DNA from: Microcoleus sp. FACHB-DQ6
GTDB taxonomy: Bacteria; Cyanobacteriota; Cyanobacteriia; Cyanobacteriales; Microcoleaceae
Assembly (NCBI GenBank): GCA_014695175.1
Contig: JACJNV010000049.1
Span: 1 to 32,123, forward strand
Direction: 5' to 3'
DNA length: 32,123 nt
Positions 7,746-15,510 of the stretch are shown in pieces. The position numbers and the translations under genes were made by a program. How positions within the stretch are numbered: position 1 is the stretch's first letter; the number at the start of each line of letters is the position of its first letter. Below the pieces are notes generated by a model, which was not told the origin of the DNA, made no database searches, and saw only the letters and a program-made list of their open reading frames with translations.

Positions 7746-9050
7746 TTAATTCAAGTGTCGATCGATCGTCACAATCGAAACCGGATTCAGCGAGTCAAAA
7801 CGAGTCAAATTGCCCGCATTTACAGAACGCGATAACTGCACTTGCACGATTCGGTAACTCCAGTGCGGTTCCCGGCGCACCCGATCGCCGATCCAGCTCA
7901 AAACAGTAGCAATATCCTCAAAAGCATCCAACGCAAGCACGATCGAGCCTCCAGGAAGCAGCCGCAGGGCGCAAACGCCCAAAATTTTAGTCAACCCTCC
8001 GCCACTACCGCCAATAAAAATCCGGTGCGGAGGACGCAAGCGGTGCAAGATTTCCGGGGCGGTTCCGTGAATCGAGAACACATTTTGCAGCCCAAAACGG
8101 CCGTAGTTGAACTCGATCGCAGAAGTACCAGAAACCGTTTGTTCGATCGCGTACACCTCAGACTGCGGGAATAAACGAGCAATTTCGATCGACACAGAAC
8201 CGTTACCAGCACCCACATCCCAGACAACTTGTCCCGGTTGCAAAGCCAATTGTGCCAACACCAACACCCGCACTTCCCGTTCAACCGTCAAACCCGGCTT
8301 GTCGCCACAACCGATAAAAGCTGCATCCGGTATTCCCAACAAAGGCAACTTTTCCAAATCCAAAGGTTCTGCCCTCGGCGGGGGTTCCCGCAGCATCACA
8401 ACCACGCTCAGCGGTGCAAAAGACTCTCCCAGCAAAGCTGACAGAGAACGCAGGCCCACCCGCTCGTCACCAGCACCCAAATTCTCGCAAACCCAAAATT
8501 CGTAGCGTCTAGGCAAATCTAGAGCTTTCACCAAATTTGCCAGGGCAGCCGGAGTATGAGTTTCGTCGGCGAGCACCGCAATTTTCTCGACACCGAGTTT
8601 GAGTTTTGCCGTCAGTTCCTCAAAATAACGTCCTTGAGAGCCAACAAAATGAGCGTCTTGCCAAGGGATTTGCAAGCGGTTAAAAGCCAACTGCACAGAA
8701 CTGACGTGGGGGTGAAAAGTCAATTTTTCTGCCGGCAATTGGGCAATTAACAACTTTCCCCAGCCGTAGAACAGCGGGTCACCGGCCACTAAAATTACGA
8801 TCGGTTGAGTACGGGGTTCCACCGTCCCCGCAGAGGGTTCTAATTCGGGTTCAGTCGCCCACCAGCGCCGAATTTCCAGAATTGCTTCGGTCAAATCTTC
8901 CAACGCCCAGCGCTCTCCGTCGTGCTGGGGAAAATAGCTCAAATGGCGCTCGCTCCCTATTAGCAGAGCGGCCATTTCTACAACCTGCCGCGCCGATTCG
9001 CTCAGCCCAGCAGCTCCATCTAAACCTATACCAACGACGTGTACTGTCAC
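7746..9050 (-). CDS. cbiET: Bifunctional cobalt-precorrin-7 C5-methyltransferase / C15-methyltransferase (decarboxylating)
   Basis: This 434-aa fusion has a CbiE tetrapyrrole-methylase domain at residues 1 to about 205 (VVGIGLDGAAGL at the start, VILVAGDPLFYGWG near 88) and a CbiT domain from about 245. The CbiT part has the SAM-binding motif VWDVGAGNGSVSIEIA near 277-292. CbiE methylates C5, and CbiT methylates C15 and decarboxylates the C12 acetate side chain, in the corrin ring pathway to cobalamin; the fusion is also called CobL. Translation appears to start at a GTG at 9050 with no obvious ribosome binding site. A terminator-like hairpin sits 18 bases upstream. No other cobalamin gene is adjacent and no cobalamin riboswitch was recognised. 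Both domains look complete. Confidence 0.93.
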   Translation of the reverse strand: MTVHVVGIGLDGAAGLSESARQVVEMAALLIGSERHLSYFPQHDGERWALEDLTEAILEIRRWWATEPELEPSAGTVEPRTQPIVILVAGDPLFYGWGKLLIAQLPAEKLTFHPHVSSVQLAFNRLQIPWQDAHFVGSQGRYFEELTAKLKLGVEKIAVLADETHTPAALANLVKALDLPRRYEFWVCENLGAGDERVGLRSLSALLGESFAPLSVVVMLREPPPRAEPLDLEKLPLLGIPDAAFIGCGDKPGLTVEREVRVLVLAQLALQPGQVVWDVGAGNGSVSIEIARLFPQSEVYAIEQTVSGTSAIEFNYGRFGLQNVFSIHGTAPEILHRLRPPHRIFIGGSGGGLTKILGVCALRLLPGGSIVLALDAFEDIATVLSWIGDRVRREPHWSYRIVQVQLSRSVNAGNLTRFDSLNPVSIVTIDRHLN

Positions 9051-9067
9051 TTTTTAAGCAAAAAGTA

Positions 9068-9100
9068 AAAAACCAGAATTACTGATTTTTCCTGGTTTTT
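9068..9100 (-). promoter_or_regulatory. Terminator-like hairpin in the cbiET 5' leader
   Basis: AAAAACCAG (9068-9076) pairs with CTGGTTTTT (9092-9100) across a 15-base loop. Read on the minus strand, the stem is followed by a T-rich run just before the GTG start of cbiET at 9050. It may be the terminator of the upstream DUF1868 gene (stop at 9293) or an attenuator for cbiET. The sequence alone does not decide. Confidence 0.5.
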
Positions 9101-9177
9101 CATAAATTTTTTCCTTGACTTTACTGTCAAACAAAAATAATTAAAGCATTTAATAGGCAATATCCTGACTCTTGTCA

Positions 9178-9292
9178 CAGGGGAGAGGGGGAGAGGGGGC
9201 GAGAGAGTGGGAGATGGGGAGAGTGGGAGATGGGAAAAAATCTTCCTTCTTCCTTCTTCCTTCTTCCCTCTTCCTTCTTCCCTCTTCCTTCG
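9178..9292. repeat. Polypurine/polypyrimidine simple-repeat tract
   Basis: From 9180 to about 9240 the plus strand is almost all G and A (GGGAGAGG-type units). From 9241 to about 9290 it switches to almost all pyrimidines, with tandem CTTCCTT/CTTCTTC units. The tract abuts the stop codon of the DUF1868 gene at 9293. Such asymmetric tracts can adopt unusual structures, but here it may simply be a slippage-prone intergenic STRR. Confidence 0.8.
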
Positions 9293-10111
9293 TTAAAACT
9301 CAAACACAGGCCAATCCGGTTGCCGGAGGTAGGTGGTCATGTCGTCAAACTTCCGCAGTTCCACTCGGTTTACGGACAGTTCTTGCGGCGTGTCCAGCCA
9401 TTGCTCGTTTAACTCTGACAGCAAAGCGCACAAGCGAGCGCGGTCAAGGTTCGGCCCGACGTCCCCAAAATAACCCAGAGTAATGTGTGCCGTAAAATGA
9501 TATTGCTGTTCAATTCCCAAAGCCATTAAATCGGGATTTTGATAGATCGATCGGCGAAACTCCAGAATTTGCTTGTAAGAGTTTTCGTCCGTCGGTGCCA
9601 AACAAACACCCACAGCTCTAGTCATCACCATCAACCCCAGCACTATCCAGCGAATGGGAGCGCCGCCCGCCAAGGGTTTGCAGGCGGCAAAACGATCGGC
9701 CATGCGCGAGCGCAGTTGCTCCTCAAATTCGGGATTTTTATCAGAGGCATCTCGAAAAGCGCTGCTCCAAATCAAATCGGCTACGGTTAAATGGAAGCTA
9801 TCAGGAGGCAGTGCCACGAGCGCACCCTCCGCTATTTCCTGCAATAGCCGTTGTTGGCTCGAGTGCAAATTACTATAAAATGCAGCATTTTCTGCATCTT
9901 CCCCCGCAGGGGGCGTAATCACCGAATAACCTGGAAAAGGTACAGGATTTCTCCGGCCTGCTTCGTCGGGCTTAAATTTAGGAGATTCCTGAATGTGTTC
10001 CACCTGGGACTTGTAGGAGTCCAGCAGCGTCATTCGCGCCACCCGATTTACGTAAGCTTGATAAGTATCATCCAATCTTGATTTCCTCGCGGTGACATAC
10101 TCCCACACCAA
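9293..10111 (-). CDS. DUF1868 protein, 2H phosphoesterase superfamily
   Basis: This 272-aa protein contains the two H-x-T motifs of the 2H phosphoesterase fold: H107-L-T109 in SFHLTVADLIW, and H209-I-T211 in TAHITLGYF. They are spaced about 100 residues apart, as expected for two copies of the half-domain. DUF1868 proteins belong to this superfamily with 2',3'-cyclic phosphodiesterases and RNA ligase-type enzymes, so the substrate is probably a nucleotide or RNA 2',3'-cyclic phosphate, though this is unproven for the family. The N-terminal 60 residues are extra helical sequence. The gene diverges from holA across about 100 bp. Both catalytic pairs are present, so it should be active. Confidence 0.85.
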   Translation of the reverse strand: MVWEYVTARKSRLDDTYQAYVNRVARMTLLDSYKSQVEHIQESPKFKPDEAGRRNPVPFPGYSVITPPAGEDAENAAFYSNLHSSQQRLLQEIAEGALVALPPDSFHLTVADLIWSSAFRDASDKNPEFEEQLRSRMADRFAACKPLAGGAPIRWIVLGLMVMTRAVGVCLAPTDENSYKQILEFRRSIYQNPDLMALGIEQQYHFTAHITLGYFGDVGPNLDRARLCALLSELNEQWLDTPQELSVNRVELRKFDDMTTYLRQPDWPVFEF

Positions 10112-10209
10112 ATTTTATATTATGGCGCGGGCTTCCAACAGCCCAATTCAGGATATGTTGGACAAGCGTCGCGTGCAACTGTGATTTTTTGGGCTAGTGA
10201 GCGTTTTTC

Positions 10210-11187
10210 ATGCAAATTTACCTGTTTTGGGGGGAAGACGACTTTGCAATGGCGCAAGCTGTGACAAGTTTGCGCCAAACAGTCCTCGACCCCAACTGGG
10301 CTAGTTTTAACTATGACAAGATTATTGCCGATTCCGCCGACGCTGTGGTCGAAGGGCTTGATCGAGCCTTAACGCCGCCCTTCGGTACCGGCAGCCGTTT
10401 TGTCTGGCTGGCAAATACGACTGTAACGCAGCAGTGTTCTCCAGAACTGTTAGCGCAATTTGAACGGACGCTGCCCGTGATTCCCCCTACCACCGTGTTG
10501 CTGCTGACATCCGTCAAAAAACCCGACAGCCGGCTCAAATCTACCAAGTTACTTGTCCAGTCCGCCCAAGTGCGGGAATTTTCACCGATTCCGCCTTGGA
10601 ATGACAAAGAATTAGCCCAGCGGGTGCGCCAAGTCGCAGGCGAAATGAACGTAAAATTGACCGCCACAGCGATCGAACTTTTGGCCCAATCCATTGGCAG
10701 CGATACCCGCCAGCTATACAGCGAACTCGAAAAATTGCTGCTGTTTGCGGGCAACCGCAGCCAACCTCTGAACCCGGAAGAAGTTGCCGCACTGGTGCAC
10801 TGTCACGCCCAAAATACCTTCCAGCTAGCCGATGCGATTCGCGAGGGCAATACCTCCGCCGCTTTGGATTTATTGGCAGGCTTAACTGGCCGCAGCGAGC
10901 CTGGTTTGAGGATTGTCGCCGGCTTGACTGGTAAGTTTCGGATTTGGCTTTGGGTAAAGGCAATGATCCAAGCGGGCGATCGCGATGATAAAATTGCTCA
11001 AGCTCTAGATCTCGGCAATCCGAAACGAGTATACTATTTTCGGCAAGAAGTCAAGAACGCCAGCTTAGAAAAACTACAAAAAAGTTTGCCTTTGCTGCTA
11101 GACTTAGAAGCTTCTTTAAAGCGGGGGCGGGAAGAAAACTCAACCCTGCAAACCAAAGTTATAGAACTTTCTAGCTTGTTTCGCTGA
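10210..11187 (+). CDS. holA: DNA polymerase III subunit delta
   Basis: This 325-aa protein matches the delta subunit of the clamp loader. It begins YLFWGEDDFAMAQAV, the degenerate nucleotide-binding region that in delta cannot hydrolyse ATP. It continues through an AAA-like core (PPTTVLLLTSVKKPDSRLK) and the C-terminal collar domain (TAIELLAQSIGSDTRQLYSELEKL, then LKRGREENSTLQTKVIELSSLFR). Delta is the wrench that opens the beta sliding clamp within the delta-tau/gamma-delta' complex during replication. Length and domain order are typical of cyanobacterial HolA. The start at 10210 is the first Met and gives the expected N-terminus. It is transcribed away from the DUF1868 gene. Confidence 0.95.
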   Translation: MQIYLFWGEDDFAMAQAVTSLRQTVLDPNWASFNYDKIIADSADAVVEGLDRALTPPFGTGSRFVWLANTTVTQQCSPELLAQFERTLPVIPPTTVLLLTSVKKPDSRLKSTKLLVQSAQVREFSPIPPWNDKELAQRVRQVAGEMNVKLTATAIELLAQSIGSDTRQLYSELEKLLLFAGNRSQPLNPEEVAALVHCHAQNTFQLADAIREGNTSAALDLLAGLTGRSEPGLRIVAGLTGKFRIWLWVKAMIQAGDRDDKIAQALDLGNPKRVYYFRQEVKNASLEKLQKSLPLLLDLEASLKRGREENSTLQTKVIELSSLFR

Positions 11188-11416
11188 TGCGCGACAGGAC
11201 ACAGGATCGGCCCCCTACTGTAAATTTTTACAACAAATTTCGATAGCGGCTATGTGCTTGATGCCGGCTCGCGGGCCAAAAGGTCAATAGATACTAGAAA
11301 TACTCTCAGAATGCCAAAGTAGAAGTTAATGTGGTAAATAAATATTGTCCGCCGAACGCCGATCGGTTAATATTATTTGCCGGCTCTCCACCCCCCCCCA
11401 AAAAAGAGCGCTACCC

Positions 11417-12406
11417 ATGACACAACAGAACCCGCGGGAACTGCTCAAGCAAGGCGATCCAAACGCGATCGCATCTAGCATCAACCGTACACTCAAACCC
11501 AAAGGCATCAACGCCGATGTGACGCGGGACAACGGCTGCCTCCACATAATTCTGGAGGCAGACAAAGTACCGGATCAAATGGTATTGGTCGATTTCATCC
11601 GCACCGGCATGACGAAGCTGGGACTCGAATCAATTCACACTGTAAAGGTTTACGGGCGTCGAACAGGTGACGGTGAGCCTGCGTGGGAAGATGAAATTGA
11701 TCTGATGCCAGCCGAGCCCATGCCTTACCCCTTGGATAGTGGAATGCCTGACGACTCTGTAGGTTTAGATGATGTCGAGCCCGAAGGCGGAGACTATTAT
11801 CAAGAAGGAGAATTCGATCGAGATGACGACGAGGAAGACGAAGACGAAGACGAAGATCAAGCCCCGCCTCCGAAAAAACAATTTCCCAAATGGGTAATAC
11901 CTGTGGGTATCTTAGTACCTCTGGCGGCGATCGCAGGGCTTTTCTTTACTAAAACTTTCCCATTCGGCGACTCTAACCCAGAACCCATCGCCCCGGAAGC
12001 TGCTTCCCCCTCCCCCCAACCCTCATCTCCCCCTTCTAAAGCCGCTGTATCCTCTCCAGCCGCATCTCCAGGCACCCCACAGGCAGCCTCCCCTGCACCA
12101 AAACCCGCTCCCACTGCTGCTGCGCCAGCAAGCCCAGCTCCAGCTTCTCCTGCACCAAAAGCCGCCGCGCCTAAGCCTGACTCTTGGAGGGAAGCCGTTA
12201 ACACAGCTCAGAAGGCAGCAATTTCGGCCCAGAAGGCTCAGTCTCAAAATGAGTGGATCGCAGTAGCAAGCGAGTGGCAGCAAGCGGTTAAGCTCATGAG
12301 AGCCGTACCGTCAACCAGCGCGAACTATCAAAAGGCTCAGCAAAAAGCGGCAGAGTATCAGGCTAATCTGATTGTTGCCAACCGCAGGGCGGCAGCAGCG
12401 CCTTAA
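11417..12406 (+). CDS. Single-pass membrane protein with an unnamed cyanobacterial N-terminal domain
   Basis: This 329-aa protein is read from the ATG at 11417; upstream in-frame codons give an implausible N-terminus. Residues 5-97 form a compact domain (PRELLKQGDPNAIASSINRT, then VKVYGRRTGDGEPAW at 77-90) that I recognise as recurring at the N-terminus of diverse cyanobacterial proteins, without an established function. Next come an acidic run (134-148, nearly all D/E), one transmembrane helix (about 159-177, WVIPVGILVPLAAIAGLFF), a Pro/Ala/Ser-rich spacer (about 187-256), and a helical C-terminal region (258-329) with a pattern common in cyanobacterial secreted segments. Expected topology is cytosolic N-terminus and periplasmic C-terminus. 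It may link a cytosolic sensor domain to the envelope, but no function is assigned. Confidence 0.82.
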   Translation: MTQQNPRELLKQGDPNAIASSINRTLKPKGINADVTRDNGCLHIILEADKVPDQMVLVDFIRTGMTKLGLESIHTVKVYGRRTGDGEPAWEDEIDLMPAEPMPYPLDSGMPDDSVGLDDVEPEGGDYYQEGEFDRDDDEEDEDEDEDQAPPPKKQFPKWVIPVGILVPLAAIAGLFFTKTFPFGDSNPEPIAPEAASPSPQPSSPPSKAAVSSPAASPGTPQAASPAPKPAPTAAAPASPAPASPAPKAAAPKPDSWREAVNTAQKAAISAQKAQSQNEWIAVASEWQQAVKLMRAVPSTSANYQKAQQKAAEYQANLIVANRRAAAAP

Positions 12407-12409
12407 TAG

Positions 12410-12521
12410 TTTTGAGTTTTGAGTTTTGAGTGGAATACTCGATGTGCTAAAAGTCAAAAGTCAAAAGCCAAAAGTAAAAAAACTTGTTTTTACTTAAAGC
12501 TTTCTTACTTTTGACTTTTTT
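12410..12521. repeat. Heptad repeats forming a probable terminator
   Basis: Three TTTTGAG heptads (12410-12430) are followed by four AAAAGTC-type heptads (12449-12476). AAAAGTCAAAAGT at 12449-12461 pairs exactly with ACTTTTGACTTTT at 12507-12519, followed by more T residues. A nested 9-bp stem lies at 12472-12480 and 12487-12495. The arrangement could terminate the gene ending at 12406. This is a case of STRR sequence possibly serving as a terminator. Confidence 0.6.
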
Positions 12522-12710
12522 CAATGTTATTTAAATTTCATTATTTAACTTGGCCTATTGCTTTAACTCCAAAAGCTGTAATTATTTTTCCTTCAACCGT
12601 TTTTAATCTCCTTCTAGTTTCATTTTGATATCAAATCCGGTAGAGTCGTCTGGCGTCACATCCAGTCACCAGTCAACAATCACCGACGGTGCAAGGGGAA
12701 TTCATATAAT

Positions 12711-12755
12711 TCATCTGCGTTAATCTGTGTTTATCTGCCTGTATCTGCGGTTTTA
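12711..12755. repeat. Dispersed repeat, copy 3
   Basis: TCATCTGCGTTAATCTGTGT followed by TTATCTGCCTGTATCTGCGG matches the reverse complement of the family at 4851 and 5003. It lies just outside the left end of the IS1-family element. The rest of the 12522-12764 spacer shows no gene. Confidence 0.75.
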
Positions 12756-12764
12756 AAAAGATAA

Positions 12765-13560
12765 TGGTAGTCATGCACAGTAATGCTATCGTTTTCTTAT
12801 GCAAGAATTATAGTAATGTACCAAGTTAAAAATTGCCCCAATATGGTGAAAGTAGTTTTTTTTAGAAAGGCAAGGTTTTACGAACCAAACGATAAATTCG
12901 CTGCCGTAAAGTATTATTAAGTGTTTCAATATGACGGGTTTTTACCGATTGTTTGCCTACAGGTCGATGTCTTTTAAAAGGTAGCGCTTCTGAATAATAT
13001 TCTCAAAAATCAGTATAACAAACAGCACATTGTCTATAGACAGGAGGTAAAGATTGCCAGAGCTCGGACGCAGATATTTTTGAGCAATCTCCAATATAAA
13101 ACCCAACAATTGCACGGGTATTTTGATATAAAGCTATCCATATCCATTGCTTGTTTCGCTTGTTTTTGACAAATGACCAGATTTCATCTAGCTCTAAAGT
13201 TAACTGAGCTTTCGGTTTTTTCATCACCGAAATTTCCCCAGAAATTTAGGCATAGTTTTTATTTACATAATTCTGAAGCCATCGAATGGATACCCCGTAG
13301 CTCTAGCAATTCCCGCTCAATAAATTTTTTCTAAAATCAGCCGCTCAATTAAGGCTTTAGTCTAGGAGTGAAATCTGCTTATATTTAGAAGTTTCAATCT
13401 TCTTGACGACCAGAATTTTTACATTTAAATCGCTGTTTTCCGTAATAAGTCTTTCCATTTTTAATAAAAAAATCGCTTGGGCAATTAAGACATTCCATAC
13501 TTTTACCTCGGAAATTTATGTGGATTTAATATATTAAGCCATTACTGTGCATCACTACCA
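12765..13560. mobile_element. Degenerate IS1-family insertion sequence (796 bp)
   Basis: The two ends carry 21-bp terminal inverted repeats differing at one position: 12765-12785 (TGGTAGTCATGCACAGTAAT plus G) and 13540-13560 (reverse complement TGGTAGTGATGCACAGTAAT plus G). Between them lies a decayed IS1-type transposase on the minus strand. The size of about 800 bp suits the IS1 family. I see no target-site duplication: the eight bases outside the left end (AAGATAAT) and right end (AAGGACAG) do not match. That suggests an old insertion or later recombination. Confidence 0.88.
12862..13498 (-). pseudogene. IS1-family transposase, multiply disrupted
   Basis: The reading begins at ATG 13498 with MECLNCPSDFFIKNGKTYYG, an InsA-type zinc-ribbon start, and stops at a TGA (13396-13394) after 34 residues. 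Farther along, scattered frames keep recognisable pieces: VSIRWLQNYVNKNYA, then a 74-codon open segment (13227-13003) with LELDEIWSFVKNKRNKQWIW and LWQSLPPVYRQCAVCYTDF, which includes the conserved Asp of the DDE site. After another frameshift comes KTRHIETLNNTLRQRIYRLV, ending at a TAA (12864-12862). Known: IS1-family transposases have this order of zinc ribbon, helix-turn-helix and DDE core. At least three frame disruptions or stops make it non-functional, though an active relative could mobilise the element through its intact ends. Confidence 0.88.
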
Positions 13561-13698
13561 AGGACAGGAGGATACCTACTGGGTAGTCTGTACAGTGGTG
13601 GCGCAAATTCGGTGCGGCTCAAGCTTGAGGGCGAATGGGAAACGTCCTACTCTGACGAGATGTTGCTCAACGAAATTGAAGCACAGCAAGGGGTATGA
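13561..13698 (+). pseudogene. Possible C-terminal gene remnant to the right of the IS element
   Basis: Immediately outside the right IS end an open frame reads GYLLGSLYSGGANSVRLKLE and continues GEWETSYSDEMLLNEIEAQQ to a TGA at 13696-13698. It has protein-like composition but no start codon. It could be the tail of a gene interrupted by the IS, but I find no matching N-terminal half on the left of the element and do not recognise the family. Confidence 0.25.
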
Positions 13699-13813
13699 CC
13701 CGACCCAAACCAAGTGGTCCCGACATTACCGTAAGCCGCGCGATCGGGTATGTTGCAACTAGCACCGATCAGACACAAACACACTCCGCAAAATTGGCTG
13801 TATGTAGGCACAA

Positions 13814-13841
13814 AAAAAGTAGTCTTACAAAGACTACTTTT
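13814..13841 (-). terminator. Intrinsic terminator downstream of the DUF4383 gene
   Basis: AAAAGTAGTCT at 13815-13825 pairs with AGACTACTTTT at 13831-13841 over a five-base loop. On the minus strand the stem runs into seven consecutive T residues. It lies about 90 bases beyond the DUF4383 stop at 13933. The plus strand has a shorter T run, so the element could act in both directions. Confidence 0.8.
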
Positions 13842-13932
13842 GCATCCTATAATAAGTGCCAAGGAGCGCAGATGAAATAATTTCCACCGGTAAGTATGAG
13901 AACCCTTTCTCTACTTCGAGAAACTCTTCTAG

Positions 13933-14388
13933 TTACACGCTAGCTGGAGGACTCGATGAACTCTGCATACTGATTTCTCCTGACTTCACAAATCCGTAGT
14001 AAAAAGCGACCGCAGCAGTAAGGGCATTGAGCCAGATATTATTTCCAAAAAGTGGTGTCAGCCCGAACAAGGTATTTGCAAATGGCAGCAATCCTAAAAT
14101 TGCACCTGCTGCATAAAGGATAGCGAAAATGCGATTGAACACAATGGCTCCGGTTAAGCTAGTAAATGCAGCAATTCCCCAAACACCCACTAAAATGCCA
14201 ATTGCATTATGAAAATAGTTGGTGGGGAATACCCCGAATATATAGCCAAAGCCTGGTGCGGAGGTAAAGTTATCCGAGGGAGTGAAAAAAGCAGGCAGAA
14301 AGCCAGCTAAGCCAAGTAACAAGAAAAGGAAACCTAGACCCAGAGCACCGTAACGAATTGAGGAACTTGAAGATGTTGATGTTTGCAT
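13933..14388 (-). CDS. DUF4383 four-helix membrane protein
   Basis: This 151-aa protein has a short polar Ser-rich N-terminus (residues 2-11), four hydrophobic helices and a Ser-rich C-terminus. The sequence PTNYFHNAIGILVGVWGIAA in the second helix region matches the DUF4383 hallmark (PTN-x-x-HN-x-x-H/G). The family consists of small inner-membrane proteins of unknown function, common in cyanobacteria and actinobacteria. The gene lies about 100 bp downstream of hli on the same strand, so the two may be co-transcribed and end at the terminator near 13814. If so, a role in stress or thylakoid-membrane homeostasis is plausible, but this is inference from neighbourhood only. Confidence 0.88.
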   Translation of the reverse strand: MQTSTSSSSSIRYGALGLGFLFLLLGLAGFLPAFFTPSDNFTSAPGFGYIFGVFPTNYFHNAIGILVGVWGIAAFTSLTGAIVFNRIFAILYAAGAILGLLPFANTLFGLTPLFGNNIWLNALTAAVAFYYGFVKSGEISMQSSSSPPASV

Positions 14389-14486
14389 GGCAGTATTTTG
14401 ATTTTCAAAAATTTTTGGCGTGGACTAAACAAGTGTTTTACTGCTGTTAGAGAAACACAAACAGCTTGTAAGTGACCTTTCAACTC

Positions 14487-14702
14487 CTAACGAGCGAGGT
14501 GGAGTACATCGCGAAGAACGCTATAACCAGCCATATCCCAAAGAAGATAGGCGACAAAACCAAGCATTGCTAGACGACCGTTCCATAGCTCTTGCTGTGG
14601 GTTCCAACCAAAAATCCAGGCATTGCGATCGGCACCGTTGTAAGCCGGAGTGACCGTAGGGACTCGATCAGTATTGATTGTTGAATTCGTTGAATTCTTC
14701 AT
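14487..14702 (-). CDS. High-light-inducible protein (Hli / small CAB-like)
   Basis: This 71-aa protein has a disordered polar N-terminus (residues 1-30) and a single chlorophyll-binding helix containing ELWNGRLAMLGF, with the conserved E, N, R and AMLGF of the Hli/ELIP/CAB superfamily. The helix spans about 38-60. Hli proteins dimerise in the thylakoid membrane, bind chlorophyll and carotenoid, and protect photosystem assembly under strong light and other stress. The start at 14702 gives a normal-length Hli. It precedes DUF4383 on the same strand with an 98-bp gap. Which hli paralogue it is cannot be told from this window. Confidence 0.95.
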   Translation of the reverse strand: MKNSTNSTINTDRVPTVTPAYNGADRNAWIFGWNPQQELWNGRLAMLGFVAYLLWDMAGYSVLRDVLHLAR

Positions 14703-14887
14703 AGTGAGTAGTTCTCAATTATCCTGTTCCGCTTTCATGGTATAGAGTAAATTTGCTGGCATGGTCTACCATTAGACTTAACTTCTATCTATATCTAAAG
14801 ATTTGATTTGTAAGGCTCAACTGTTAATAATGGGCAGAAAAAAGTATCCTTATTTACAGACAATATATGGGAGGTCATCCCACACTC

Positions 14888-15025
14888 TTACTCTTGATGA
14901 TTGACTTCAGAATCGATGGGAAGTTTAATTGCGTCAGTATCGGGTAGCATTCCTTGAGCATCGGTAGCGGGTAAGTCTGGATTGTTGTGAAGATTAACGA
15001 AGATGACACAAGCTATTATGAAAAG
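14888..15025 (-). pseudogene. Small start-less open frame upstream of hli
   Basis: On the minus strand a 45-codon frame, LFIIACVIFVNLHNNPDLPA then TDAQGMLPDTDAIKLPIDSE, ends at a TAA (14890-14888). It has a hydrophobic start and an acidic, Pro-rich tail, which looks like real protein, but there is no ATG, GTG or TTG and a TGA lies just upstream. It may be a frameshifted small membrane protein. Apart from this, 14703-15339 shows no gene I can support. Confidence 0.25.
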
Positions 15026-15339
15026 TCACTTTGAAAAAACGAATACAGTCGCCTTTGCTTGACGATCCTACCTGAGAAGGACGTTGTAAAAAGCACTAGC
15101 TGTTAATCTTGTTTGATAGAGGCAAGAGCCATCGTTATCTAACTTTTAATAACATTTCCGACTCATTACCTGGACTGCAAAATACTAGGAGAAAAGGAAA
15201 TCGCGGCTACGCCAACGTGCAGGCTTCGCCAACAGGAAGAAGGGGGCCAGAAGTTGCTTCGCTTCTATTCAAAAAACCTTGCCGACCCAGACCCCATTGA
15301 GTCCGCACAGGCGGGCTTGGTTTGTGGAGCATCGAGCTT

Positions 15340-15510
15340 GCCGTTTGTGGGCGATTTACTACCGCCACGCAAGAGAGATTTTTGGAAATTCTTAATCGCC
15401 TGAAGAAGCAAATTTGGATACCCTATCAAGTGGCTTACGAATATCAAAAAAATCGCCTCTAGGTTAGAATAGCCGATTACCTGAAAGCTTATCAACCTAC
15501 AGTTATTTCT
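15340..15510 (+). pseudogene. Remnant of a PIN-like (DUF4935/PIN_8) gene
   Basis: On the plus strand a frame reads ERFLEILNRLKKQIWIPYQV then AYEYQKNRL before a TAG at 15460-15462. After a further shift, IADYLKAYQPTV continues the pattern. Known: PIN_8-type proteins carry a conserved segment of the form LEILKKLKDRLWIPYQVALEYQRNRL, which this matches closely. Before it, a frameshift near 15360 links to YYRHAR, similar to the LYRYSPETR region. The N-terminal acidic residues and the rest of the protein are gone. Such proteins are predicted nucleases, often found in defence islands. The remnant is clearly non-functional. Confidence 0.6.

Noticed and set aside
8107-8505. 132-codon open frame on the plus strand inside cbiET
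   Set aside because: It is antisense to a clearly conserved two-domain enzyme and has low-complexity, Arg/Pro/Ser-rich composition, which marks it as a shadow frame.
9051-9292. Cobalamin riboswitch upstream of cbiET
   Set aside because: I could not find a B12-box-like conserved core. Only a simple hairpin and a simple-repeat tract are visible.
11345-11416. Longer start for the membrane protein at 11345
   Set aside because: The extra 24 residues begin at a TTG and read as untranslated leader. The ATG at 11417 matches the beginning of the conserved domain.
13547-13762. 71-codon plus-strand ORF starting within the IS end
   Set aside because: It starts inside the terminal repeat and has a composition unlike protein. 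The neighbouring frame ending at 13698 is more protein-like.
15109-15300. 63-codon plus-strand ORF before the PIN-like remnant
   Set aside because: Basic, low-complexity sequence with no recognisable motif, in an area already full of decayed DNA.
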